The position numbers were made by a program, and so were the translations under genes. Below, piece after piece: positions 18,791-26,757 of a stretch of 64,000 nucleotides of DNA. The notes beneath the pieces are model-generated. The model made no database searches, was not told where the DNA came from, and was given only the letters and a program-made list of their open reading frames with translations. Within the stretch, counting starts at the first letter, position 1. The number at the start of each line of letters is the position of its first letter. Origin of the DNA: Caldisphaera lagunensis DSM 15908 (GTDB lineage: Archaea; Thermoproteota; Thermoprotei_A; Sulfolobales; Acidilobaceae); contig NC_019791.1 in the NCBI RefSeq assembly GCF_000317795.1, positions 620,001 to 684,000 on the forward strand, given 5' to 3'.

Positions 18791-19222
18791 ATGTTAAATA
18801 AATGCCCAGGTTACGAATTTTTAGATCACACAAGTGATGTGCTAATAAAGGCTATAGGAAATTCATTAAATGAGTCATTTGAACAGGCAGCGATTGCGGT
18901 TTATGAAGTTATAACAGATACCAATAAAGTTATGCCATTAAATGAAATAGAAATTGAAGTAGATGGATATGATATATACAATCTACTTTATCGATGGATT
19001 GAATCTCTTTTATATTATACGGATTCAGAAGGTTTAGTTTTTAGTAAGTTTGTAGTAAATATTGATGAAAAAAACACTAGACTAAAAGCGAAGATTTATG
19101 GAGAAAAATTTAATAATGAAATTCATGAGCATAGAACCATAGTTAAGGCTATGACATATTCCCAAATGGAAATAAAGAAAGAAGAAAATTGTTGGGTTAT
19201 TTATTTTGTTGTAGATATTTAG
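18791..19222 (+). CDS. Archease (RtcB cofactor)
   Basis: About 143 residues, full length for archease. The N-terminal YEFLDHTSDVLIKA carries the conserved metal-binding Asp, and the C-terminus shows the expected KAMTYSQMEI and a final VVDI. Archease speeds guanylylation of the RNA ligase RtcB, which joins tRNA exons; RtcB itself is at 33092-34534 in this window. GGAG (18781-18784) precedes ATG 18791 by 6 nt; TTG 18779 would add four residues. Confidence 0.93.
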   Translation: MLNKCPGYEFLDHTSDVLIKAIGNSLNESFEQAAIAVYEVITDTNKVMPLNEIEIEVDGYDIYNLLYRWIESLLYYTDSEGLVFSKFVVNIDEKNTRLKAKIYGEKFNNEIHEHRTIVKAMTYSQMEIKKEENCWVIYFVVDI

Positions 19223-19331
19223 GATTAACGTGAGAAATAATAGGACTAAAAGAAGGATTTTTAGATTAAGACAAAGCTGAATTAGATAAAATAGATTACA
19301 TAAAACTATTGAAAAAGAAAAGTCTATTAAA

Positions 19332-19457
19332 TTAACCGCCTGGAGCCCCATGGAATGGTGTTTCCATCCATATCATATACCATTCCATGTATAATTTTTC
19401 TTCTAAATCGAATGCTTCTTTTTTGTTATTAATATTATTATTGTTTTCGTTTTTCAT
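19332..19457 (-). CDS. 41-residue microprotein
   Basis: Minus-strand frame with ATG at 19457 preceded by GGTGGGAGTGAAGTAGGT and, further up, a TATA-like TTTATAA (about 19484-19490). The product has an Asn/Lys-rich head and a distinctive tail with MEWYMIWMETPFHGAPGG: four aromatic residues, three Met and a Gly/Pro end. The good promoter and ribosome site, and the unusual non-random tail, favour a real gene. Family unknown. Confidence 0.45.
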   Translation of the reverse strand: MKNENNNNINNKKEAFDLEEKLYMEWYMIWMETPFHGAPGG

Positions 19458-19669
19458 ACCTACTTCACTCCCACCAATCTAGTTATAAATAGAGTTTTTA
19501 AATTTTTTAGGATAATCTATTAATATATGTGTTTATATTTTCTTTATTATAATTTTTTGTTTATAATTGATAAGATAATCAAATGTTAAAAATAAATTAA
19601 TTTTTATATTTAAATTTATTTAGTAATATAGTAATAATTTTTAAACTAGATAGTATATTTATTTTTATT

Positions 19670-20377
19670 GTGAACGATATGTTATTAATAACATATTCGG
19701 AAATGATTCATGATACATTAATAGCTGTTATAATGATGCTTTGGGTTATATTTGTTACAATCTATTTAGCAAGATTAACTTATAATATAGCTATAAAAAG
19801 GGGTTGGAGTGATCACTCAGCAAAATATTTTTCTAGGAAAGTAATTCATATTTTAGCTGGTGGATTAGTAGCTTTTCTACTACCTTTTACTTTTAAAGAG
19901 CCGATATATCCATTGATCATGGCATTACTAATATCTATATTGACTTACTACCTCCATAAAACAGGAAAGCTTATGTATTGGTTTCAAGATCCAGAAAATG
20001 AATATGAGGTACATTTTGCTTTAATGTGGGGAATAGTTATCTTTCTTACGTGGTTTATTGATAAGAGCTTTTGGTTAGGTGTAATTCCCGCTTTGATGAT
20101 GTCATGGGGTGATGGAATAACTGGAATAATAAGAAACATTAGATATAAAAGGAGAGTAAAAGGTTGGGAAGGAAGTTTGGGTATGCTTGTTGTTAGCGTT
20201 ATTGTAGGTTTGAGATTTGGATTAGCTGGAATTATAGCAGCGGTATTTGCTACATTAGTTGAAAGATGGAATAAGATAGATGATAACATTACAGTCCCTT
20301 TGGTTTCTTTGTTTACTCTTTTAATTTTTGTTGAATTTTTCCCTAGTGTTACAAAATTATTTATGATACCATATTAA
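19670..20377 (+). CDS. Dolichol/phytol kinase-like CTP-dependent polyprenol kinase
   Basis: About 235 residues with around seven membrane spans. Family landmarks are FSRKVIHILAGG near residue 60, SWGDGITGIIRN and KGWEGSLGM in the C-terminal half, and ERWNKIDDNITVP, which together match the SEC59/DGK1/VTE5 group that phosphorylates polyprenols with CTP. In archaea it may supply dolichyl phosphate for glycosylation or salvage isoprenoid alcohols. The next gene is a geranylgeranyl reductase homologue, supporting an isoprenoid-lipid role. GTG 19670 or ATG 19679 may be the start. Confidence 0.85.
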   Translation: MNDMLLITYSEMIHDTLIAVIMMLWVIFVTIYLARLTYNIAIKRGWSDHSAKYFSRKVIHILAGGLVAFLLPFTFKEPIYPLIMALLISILTYYLHKTGKLMYWFQDPENEYEVHFALMWGIVIFLTWFIDKSFWLGVIPALMMSWGDGITGIIRNIRYKRRVKGWEGSLGMLVVSVIVGLRFGLAGIIAAVFATLVERWNKIDDNITVPLVSLFTLLIFVEFFPSVTKLFMIPY

Positions 20378-20597
20378 TTGATATCTTTACAAAAATCTCT
20401 GTCTTTATTATTGGAGATCATGTTGGTAAGGAAGATTATTTTATATCTATATTTTCAGTTATAAGATTGTTTTTGATCTTATCTTAACTAAAATAATGAA
20501 CTTGTATTTGATTAGATTTTGTATTATGGATAAAAGAGGATTGTTTTATATTAAAAAATTTTATTTTTAATTTTACCTTGCTATTTGGGAGAAAGAA

Positions 20598-21653
20598 TTG
20601 AAAGAAATTAATATAATAGGAGCAGGACCTGCTGGAGCTGCAGCAGCATATGCTTTATCTAAACATGGATATAAAGTCAAAATTTACGAAGCTAATAAAA
20701 GACTTGCAATGAAACCTTGCGGTCTTGGAATACCTTCTGTTAAGGATTTGCCATTTAAAATATCAAAGCAATTTGTATTAAAAACGGTTAATGGAGTAGA
20801 ATTATATGTGGATGAAAAAAAGGTACTAGATAAAGAAAACTTTTTAGAAGGATATATTATAGATAAAGAAAACTTTTTAGAATCATTAATAGCAGAATCG
20901 GGAGCTGAAATTTATAAAAATTCTGGCTATAATCCTCTAAGAAATACTGTAAGAGAAAATGGAAATATAAAGGAAGTGAAAGAAGGCATCATCGCAGGAG
21001 GTTTCTCATTTTATAATGGAGAAAAAATAAATGCAATCCAAACAATTGCCAAATCAAAAGACATAGAGGATTTAAGGAAACTTATTATATTTTTTGATAC
21101 AGAAATAATTGGATATTATTGGATATTTCCCACTGAAGATGGTGTTGAGGTTGGAGTTGGAGGTTATAGGAGTACTGAAGAGTTATCTACTCTTCTAAAT
21201 AAATTCATAAAAAGTAATGAGTTATTAGCTAATTCTACAACATATGATATTAAAGGTGCACAAATAGCGGTTGGAGGAGTTGATTTAAACTTTAATGATA
21301 ATTTAATAAAAATAGGAGAAGCAGCAGGTTTTGTTTTACCTTTGACTGGAGAAGGGATTAGACCTTCTTTAATTTCTGGCATTGAGGCTGCTAACGCGAT
21401 TAATGAAGGAAAAAATGTTAAAAATCATTTACATAATTTAAAAATTACAAACGCTATCAGGATTCAAAGAAGAATATTAGTGAGAGTAAAATCAATGGAT
21501 AGACAAAGAAGGAGAGAATTACTATCTAGCATGCCAGCAGAAGTTCATGCTGAGGTTGCATTAGGTAACATGAATAAACTTAAGATAATTAAAGCATTAG
21601 CTTCTAGACCAGATTTGGCTATAAAGCTAATTAATTATATGAGTAATGAATAG
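20598..21653 (+). CDS. Geranylgeranyl reductase family oxidoreductase (second paralogue)
   Basis: 351 residues. FAD motif IIGAGPAGAAAAYAL at residues 5-19, PCGLGIP near 41, the pocket motif YYWIFPTEDGVEVGVGG near 175, and the second FAD motif GEAAGFVLPLTGEG. These are the hallmark elements of archaeal digeranylgeranyl lipid reductases, and this copy fits the consensus better than the one at 3607-4749. TTG 20598 follows GGGAGAAAGAA. An 11-codon duplication sits inside it at 20827-20882. It is followed 26 bp later by an Lrp regulator on the same strand. Confidence 0.9.
   Translation: MKEINIIGAGPAGAAAAYALSKHGYKVKIYEANKRLAMKPCGLGIPSVKDLPFKISKQFVLKTVNGVELYVDEKKVLDKENFLEGYIIDKENFLESLIAESGAEIYKNSGYNPLRNTVRENGNIKEVKEGIIAGGFSFYNGEKINAIQTIAKSKDIEDLRKLIIFFDTEIIGYYWIFPTEDGVEVGVGGYRSTEELSTLLNKFIKSNELLANSTTYDIKGAQIAVGGVDLNFNDNLIKIGEAAGFVLPLTGEGIRPSLISGIEAANAINEGKNVKNHLHNLKITNAIRIQRRILVRVKSMDRQRRRELLSSMPAEVHAEVALGNMNKLKIIKALASRPDLAIKLINYMSNE
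20827..20882 (+). repeat. 33-bp-offset tandem duplication inside the reductase gene
   Basis: Two identical 23-bp stretches (20827-20849 and 20860-20882) start 33 bp apart, so the protein repeats DKENFLE after exactly 11 residues. The second copy occupies the place where the family normally has its G-x-x-x-D-R-x-x-F segment. The reading frame is kept. Confidence 0.85.
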
Positions 21654-21679
21654 AAAGTTCTTAGATGGGGGTAAGGATA

Positions 21680-22165
21680 ATGAAGCAAAAGACAATTGAT
21701 GATAAGGATATATTAATTATAAAAAATCTAGAAAAAGATTCAAGAAAACCTTGGAGGCAGCTTGCTAATGAATTAAATTTAAGTGAAGCCACAATATATT
21801 TGAGAATAAAGAAATTAGAAGAGAATGAAATAATCAAAGGCTTCACGGTAAAAGTGGATCCGTTAAAAATAGGACTTGCGATGACAGTTTTTCTATTAAT
21901 AAAAGTTAGGGCAGAAAATTTAATTCAAGTTAAAAAAGAGTTAGTAAGGTTGGATTATATTGTGGAATTACATGAAATAACAGGTTCTTATCAATTTTTA
22001 GCTAAATTGTATGCACCTTCTCAAAGAGAAGCATCTAAGGCTATAGAAGAAATAATGAAGATAGAAGGCATAGTTGAAGTAAATACATTGATTTCTTTAA
22101 GTTCTCTTAAATCTGAAGAGAATGTGATAGATGCTTTAGGATATTGGCTAAATTCTAAGGGTTGA
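21680..22165 (+). CDS. Lrp/AsnC family transcriptional regulator
   Basis: About 161 residues: an N-terminal helix-turn-helix (ILIIKNLEKDSRKPWRQLAN, then LNLSEATIYLRIKKLEE) and a C-terminal RAM/AsnC ligand-binding domain (MTVFLLIKVRAEN... ITGSYQFLAKLY). Such proteins form octamers and control amino acid or energy metabolism genes. ATG 21680 is preferred; ATG 21665 would add five residues. Its end overlaps the convergent archaemetzincin gene by 18 bp. Confidence 0.92.
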   Translation: MKQKTIDDKDILIIKNLEKDSRKPWRQLANELNLSEATIYLRIKKLEENEIIKGFTVKVDPLKIGLAMTVFLLIKVRAENLIQVKKELVRLDYIVELHEITGSYQFLAKLYAPSQREASKAIEEIMKIEGIVEVNTLISLSSLKSEENVIDALGYWLNSKG

Positions 22166-22699
22166 TTCATAAAATTGCATTATATCAAGTTTGCATCTAT
22201 CACAAAAATCTGGATTTTTATTGTCTACATCATCTACGCTATTGCTGAAATTCATAACACATTTATAAGTATTACAATGCTTTAGGCCGAATAAATGACC
22301 AATTTCATGTATACTTTCCTTTAATATTCTCTCTCTATATTTTAATTGATCAAAATTTTTTAATCTCTTTGTATAAATGGAAGCAACTTTCATTTCAATA
22401 TTTGCTAATCCAAAAACAAAATTTAAATTGAAATAATATCCGTCTAACATTGAAACGCCTAAAACAAAGTTACTTTTTTTCGATAAGAATTCTTTATATT
22501 TATCATATAAAAATTTATTTATAATCTCAGCATCATATTGCATTCTATTTATATTATAAGCATTAAATGGAGGTTGCAATGACCATAAATGAGGATAAAT
22601 TTTAATTTCAAATGGGAAATGATTAGGAATGTTTTGAATTATATAATCTACATCATCTAGGTTTATATCTCCAATTGGCTGCAAAAGTATTTCTATCAT
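22148..22699 (-). CDS. amzA: Archaemetzincin zinc metalloprotease
   Basis: About 183 residues. The signature HEIGHLFGLKHC gives the metzincin HExxHxxGxxH zinc site, followed by CxM (CVMNFSN, the Met-turn) and FCDRC for the second, structural zinc. That order is specific to archaemetzincins. It is a cytoplasmic peptidase of unknown substrate. GGGGATAATA precedes ATG 22699; ATG 22711 adds four residues. Confidence 0.92.
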   Translation of the reverse strand: MIEILLQPIGDINLDDVDYIIQNIPNHFPFEIKIYPHLWSLQPPFNAYNINRMQYDAEIINKFLYDKYKEFLSKKSNFVLGVSMLDGYYFNLNFVFGLANIEMKVASIYTKRLKNFDQLKYRERILKESIHEIGHLFGLKHCNTYKCVMNFSNSVDDVDNKNPDFCDRCKLDIMQFYESTLRI

Positions 22700-22849
22700 T
22701 ATTATCCCCATTCTTTATTGCAATTTAAAGTATTATTAACGTTTTCACGTTGATGCTTTTTAATTTTGTTTTATCAACATAATTAATAAGTTTCTATTTA
22801 ATATTATTAATTGATGTGCTGAAGCAAACCGAGTGAGGGTTTATACCCG

Positions 22850-23557
22850 ATGAACGAGAGCTCTCTATGCGAATTGGTGAAAATGTTGAACAGAATTAAA
22901 GGCAATGGGAAAGAAATTTATGAGGTGCTTGCTAAGAATTTAGAAATAAATGATAATGATTTTGCTCCAGTTGTAGCTATGAGCAAAAATAATAATCCAT
23001 TTTCTATTTTGGTTTCTATAATATTAAGCCAAAATACAACAGATAAAAATGCGATAAAGGCATTTAACAATCTTTATGAAAAAACAGGGCTTGATCCAGA
23101 AAAAATAGTTGATTTAGGTGTAGATAATGTATCAGAAATAATAAGAACTGCAGGCCTTCCAAAGCAAAAATCCCACTCAATAATAGAACTTGCAAAATTT
23201 GTAAAAGAAAAAGGAGAAAAATATTTGTTAGAAAAGGATCCTTTACAATTAAAGAATGAATTAATGAGAATTCCTGGAATTGGAGAAAAGACTAGTGATG
23301 TATTTTTATCTTTCACAAGGAATTATCCAGTATTTCCTGTTGATACACATATAAGAAGAATTGCATTGAGATGGGGGTTAAGTGATAAAAATTCTTATAA
23401 AAGTATATCTCAAGCATTAATTGAATTTTTTGGGCCTGATCTATCGAATAAAGCCCATAAGTTATTAATAACATTTGGGAGAATTTATTGTAAAGCAAAA
23501 AATCCGAGGTGTAAAGAATGCTTTCTAAAGGAGATTTGTCCCTCTGCCCAAATTTAA
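22850..23557 (+). CDS. nth: Endonuclease III family DNA glycosylase/AP lyase
   Basis: 235 residues. Helix-hairpin-helix LMRIPGIGEKTSDVFLSF with the catalytic Lys (in GEKTSD), catalytic Asp in PVDTHIRRI, and the 4Fe-4S loop C-x6-C-x2-C-x5-C at the C-terminus (CKAKNPRCKECFLKEIC). All elements for removing oxidised pyrimidines are intact. A small hairpin GGGT-TTAT-ACCC lies directly before ATG 22850. The following gene starts within its last 40 bp. Confidence 0.95.
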   Translation: MNESSLCELVKMLNRIKGNGKEIYEVLAKNLEINDNDFAPVVAMSKNNNPFSILVSIILSQNTTDKNAIKAFNNLYEKTGLDPEKIVDLGVDNVSEIIRTAGLPKQKSHSIIELAKFVKEKGEKYLLEKDPLQLKNELMRIPGIGEKTSDVFLSFTRNYPVFPVDTHIRRIALRWGLSDKNSYKSISQALIEFFGPDLSNKAHKLLITFGRIYCKAKNPRCKECFLKEICPSAQI

Positions 23558-24027
23558 TTGCCGTTTCATTACCAAACAAGAAATCATGGGCATTTGAAGA
23601 AATAAGCGATACAATATTCGAAAAAGATCCAAATGCTTATATATTAGAATCAAAATATAATGGTGTTTTCTTAATTTATTTAAAAGAAAATAATATAGAT
23701 GCAATTATGAAAAATGTCTTAGCCTATCAACATGCATTTCTAAGCAGAATTGTTCCAGTAAAATCATGTGGTAATGATTTAAAATATGTTATAGAAAATT
23801 CTTTGTTAATCTTACCTAAAGGCTTTATAAAATTAATAGTACATCTTAGGGAACCTTTAAAAAATGTAATAAAAGAAAATGAAATTTCAGATTTAATAAT
23901 AAGCTATGGATATAAATTAACAAAGAAATCAAGTAATGCTCTCATTTTAGAAAGCATAGATGAAATATTTGTTTCAACAAGCGGTATTATTAGAAAATGC
24001 GGCCCCTCATGCATAACTGTTTATTAG
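23518..24027 (+). CDS. THUMP-like RNA-binding protein
   Basis: About 169 residues overlapping nth by 40 bp. The middle (DTIFEKDPNAYILES, then NGVFLIYLKEN and FLSRIVPVKSC) has the strand and helix pattern of the N-terminal half of THUMP domains, which bind the tRNA acceptor end. It has no methyltransferase or deaminase partner domain. Start uncertain: ATG 23518, or TTG 23536, which follows AAGGAG. Assignment rests on pattern, not on clear motifs. Confidence 0.7.
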   Translation: MLSKGDLSLCPNLIAVSLPNKKSWAFEEISDTIFEKDPNAYILESKYNGVFLIYLKENNIDAIMKNVLAYQHAFLSRIVPVKSCGNDLKYVIENSLLILPKGFIKLIVHLREPLKNVIKENEISDLIISYGYKLTKKSSNALILESIDEIFVSTSGIIRKCGPSCITVY

Positions 24028-24146
24028 TAATAGCAAAAATTATATCAAGTTTAAAGAATACTTTCAGAAGTGAGAGTGAGATTAGTTAATGAGGTTACTG
24101 AAAGTGATTAATATGATTAAATATTCATTGCTGAAGGGGCTGAATC

Positions 24147-25391
24147 ATGTCTGGAAAAATATTTACTAATAGAGGAGTATTTGATGAAACATATATTCCA
24201 TCAACATTACTTGTTAGAGATTCTGAGGCAAATGTGTTAATAACAAGGTATTTATCAAGGCTTGGTGAAGGTTCCGGTTCTACTGATGTTACTGTTTTGT
24301 ATGGATCTATAGGTAAGGTAGGTATAGGAAAAACTACTTTAGCAAAATATGTTTCTAGGGTTTTATCTAAGAAGGCGGAAGATAAGGGTATAAATTTCAA
24401 GCCTGTTTATATAAACGTTTATGGTGCATCTAGCTTGCATCAAATACTTTCTAGAATAGTTTCTGAATTAGAGATGAACATACCTGTTAGAGGAAATGCA
24501 ACTATAGAAGTATTAAAAGCAATTTCGGATTTTCTTTATATAAAAGATGCGTATGCATTAATTATACTAGATGAATTCCAATCCTTGCTTATGTCTTCTA
24601 AGCTAAGCGATGATGAATTTTATCTTCTTCTTAGGGTCTATGAAGAAATTCCTCCAAAGGATAATATTAATAGGCTTAATTTCATGCTAGTTTCACAAGA
24701 CTTCAGGATTTTAAGTTATATGAAAGAAAGAATACCTCAAGTAGAATCTCAAATAGGTTTTAGGGTTCATCTAAGACCATATAGCAGCGATGAATTGAAG
24801 ACAATAATTGAGCAAAGGGCAATTGAGGGACTTTATGAGAATTCTTATAATCAAGATATTTTAAACATGATTGCAGATTATTATGGATATAATGATATAA
24901 AGGGAGGAGAGGGAAGTGCCAGAAAGGCTATACTTACTTTAAGGATGGCAGCGGAGATAGCTGATGCAGAAAATTCTGGTAGAATAGAAGAAAGGCATGT
25001 AAGAGAAGCTCTGAGTACTAATGCAGTTTCAAATATACCTTTAGATATAATAAGGGCATTAAGCTTACATGAGTTGCTTATATTGCAATCTATTTCTAAT
25101 TTATTGGTAGCTAAGGGGGGATGGCTAACTAGTGGGGAAGTTGAGGATGAATATTCTCACCTTTCTTATGCATATGGGGAAGAGCCTAGGAAACATACAC
25201 AGTTTTATGAATACATAAAGAATTTAAATAATATGGGTCTAATTGAAAGCAAGATATCAGGTAAAGGAATTAGAGGTAAAACAACTATTATAAGATTACC
25301 ATTAGATATACCAGCTGAGAGATTAAAAGAAGTTTTAGAATCTATATTATTAGATAGAATTGGAGGGCCTAAACCAGAACAAGGTAATTAA
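24147..25391 (+). CDS. cdc6: Orc1/Cdc6 replication initiator
   Basis: 414 residues. AAA+ ATPase with a Walker A GKVGIGKTT (about 56-64, with a short insertion before it), Walker B LIILDEFQ (138-145), and a C-terminal winged-helix domain (LLILQSISNLL... YEYIKNLNNMGLIESK). It binds origin DNA and loads the MCM helicase. Crenarchaeal cdc6 genes often lie beside an origin, and this one is close to gins23 and mcm. I did not find convincing origin-box repeats in the 119 bp upstream. A winged-helix gene follows after 2 bp. Confidence 0.95.
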   Translation: MSGKIFTNRGVFDETYIPSTLLVRDSEANVLITRYLSRLGEGSGSTDVTVLYGSIGKVGIGKTTLAKYVSRVLSKKAEDKGINFKPVYINVYGASSLHQILSRIVSELEMNIPVRGNATIEVLKAISDFLYIKDAYALIILDEFQSLLMSSKLSDDEFYLLLRVYEEIPPKDNINRLNFMLVSQDFRILSYMKERIPQVESQIGFRVHLRPYSSDELKTIIEQRAIEGLYENSYNQDILNMIADYYGYNDIKGGEGSARKAILTLRMAAEIADAENSGRIEERHVREALSTNAVSNIPLDIIRALSLHELLILQSISNLLVAKGGWLTSGEVEDEYSHLSYAYGEEPRKHTQFYEYIKNLNNMGLIESKISGKGIRGKTTIIRLPLDIPAERLKEVLESILLDRIGGPKPEQGN

Positions 25392-25393
25392 GA

Positions 25394-25657
25394 ATGGATA
25401 TTGAGAAGATTTTAGCAAGCAAAGGAAAAGTAAGGATATTGAAGGTATTAATGAAAGAAGGTCAAATTAATATATCTAGGCTTGCAAAGCTAACAGGCTT
25501 GCATCATGATGTCATAGTAAAAAATATGGAAGAGCTTAAGGAAATGGGAATTGTAGAGGAAAAAAGGTATGGTAGGCTTAGAATTTATATGATAGATTTA
25601 AGAGATCCTAAAATAAGCGGATTATATGAGATTTTTAAAGAAATTGAAAACCTTTAA
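25394..25657 (+). CDS. Small winged-helix transcriptional regulator
   Basis: 87 residues: helix-turn-helix (INISRLAKLTGLHHDVIVKN) and a wing (EKRYGRLRIYMI), ArsR-like without visible metal-binding cysteines. It starts 2 bp after cdc6, so it is almost surely co-transcribed with it and could control the replication genes. That role is inferred from position only. Confidence 0.85.
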   Translation: MDIEKILASKGKVRILKVLMKEGQINISRLAKLTGLHHDVIVKNMEELKEMGIVEEKRYGRLRIYMIDLRDPKISGLYEIFKEIENL

Positions 25658-25689
25658 GGTTAGAATGTATTATTTTATTGGGTGTAAAA

Positions 25690-26130
25690 ATGGCTCAGAT
25701 GGTTGATGTTACTAATAAACCAATTATTTATAGGGAGGCTGTAGCAAGTGGGGAAATAAAATTAAGGGAAGAAACTATAAAAAGAATATTAAATAAAGAA
25801 ATAGAAAAAGGTGATGTTGAGGCAGTGGCTTCTGTAGCATCTATTATGGCAGCTAAAGATGCATCAAAAATAATCCCATTAGCTCATCCATTACCTATAA
25901 CAGGTGTTAGTGTTAATTTTTCTTATGATAAAAATACTGTTAAAATAACTGTTAAGGTGAAAACTAAGGCTGAAACTGGTGTAGAAATGGATGCATTAGC
26001 TGGAGTTACTGCAGGTTTATTAGCTGTATGGGACATGGTTAAGCAATATGAGAAAGATTCCCTAGGAATGTATCCCAATACTATGATAACAAATGTAAAA
26101 GTTGAGAGTAAGATAAAGAAAGAAGATTAA
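25690..26130 (+). CDS. moaC: Cyclic pyranopterin monophosphate synthase MoaC
   Basis: About 146 residues. N-terminal MVDVTNKP, the PLAHPLPITG motif with catalytic His, and GVEMDALAGVTAGL are diagnostic. It makes cyclic pyranopterin monophosphate in molybdenum/tungsten cofactor synthesis. GGTGTAAAA precedes ATG 25690. Its place between a replication regulator and GINS looks unrelated in function. Confidence 0.96.
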   Translation: MAQMVDVTNKPIIYREAVASGEIKLREETIKRILNKEIEKGDVEAVASVASIMAAKDASKIIPLAHPLPITGVSVNFSYDKNTVKITVKVKTKAETGVEMDALAGVTAGLLAVWDMVKQYEKDSLGMYPNTMITNVKVESKIKKED

Positions 26131-26187
26131 AAGAGTTCAATCTTCCTTATACGTTTCCGTTTCTAATTATTAAATAGGGTAGTTAGG

Positions 26188-26757
26188 TTGAAATTTGAAA
26201 AAAGACTAAAGCTGCTAAGTTATGATTCAATGGTGAGGAGGACTAAGGTTTTAATGAAAAAAGACTATATTTTATCTCTTTCAGGTGGAACAATAAACGC
26301 AAAAAAAGGCGATGAAATAGATCTACCAAGATGGCAGGCACTGTATCTTAAGAGCATAGATGTTGCAGACATAAAAGAAGAAGAGGTTGATATAAATTAT
26401 TTGAATTCATATCATTTTAAGGAAAAAAGAAATCAAGCACCCAATCAACTATCTCCCCTACCCCAAGATTTTTATATCAAAATAAGTAGTTTTATAAAGA
26501 GCTTAGATAAAGCAATTTCTCAAAATCCTACTCATATGTTAATAAATGATAGGGAGGCGGCAGAGAAAAATTTTATTGAGCTTTCAGAAAGCAGATTGCT
26601 TAAATTAATTAGGCTATCTCAAACAAATGGAGATGATTTAAGGGATCGTATGACTCCAGAAGAATTCTTAATTTATTCTACAATAAAAAATATCATATTT
26701 TCATGGAGAAGTTACATATTAAATTTATCAAAGGGAGGGGTTAACAATGAGCAATGA
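26188..26757 (+). CDS. gins23: GINS complex subunit (Gins23 type)
   Basis: 189 residues, weakly conserved. The N-terminal part (SGGTINAKKGDEIDLPRWQALYL) fits the small B domain and the C-terminal helices the A domain, an order found in the Psf2/Psf3-like Gins23. The decisive support is position: its end overlaps mcm by 11 bp, the arrangement known from Sulfolobus. GINS binds MCM to form the active helicase. Start TTG 26188 follows a GGGTAG signal. Confidence 0.85.
   Translation: MKFEKRLKLLSYDSMVRRTKVLMKKDYILSLSGGTINAKKGDEIDLPRWQALYLKSIDVADIKEEEVDINYLNSYHFKEKRNQAPNQLSPLPQDFYIKISSFIKSLDKAISQNPTHMLINDREAAEKNFIELSESRLLKLIRLSQTNGDDLRDRMTPEEFLIYSTIKNIIFSWRSYILNLSKGGVNNEQ

Noticed and set aside
22812-22850. 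GC-richer stretch with GATG and CTGA before endonuclease III
   Set aside because: Boxes are too close together for a C/D sRNA; it is more likely an untranslated leader with a small hairpin.
24056-24140. C/D-box-like pattern (ACTGA, GTGATTA, GCTGA) before cdc6
   Set aside because: Box matches and spacers are poor, and no guide target was seen.
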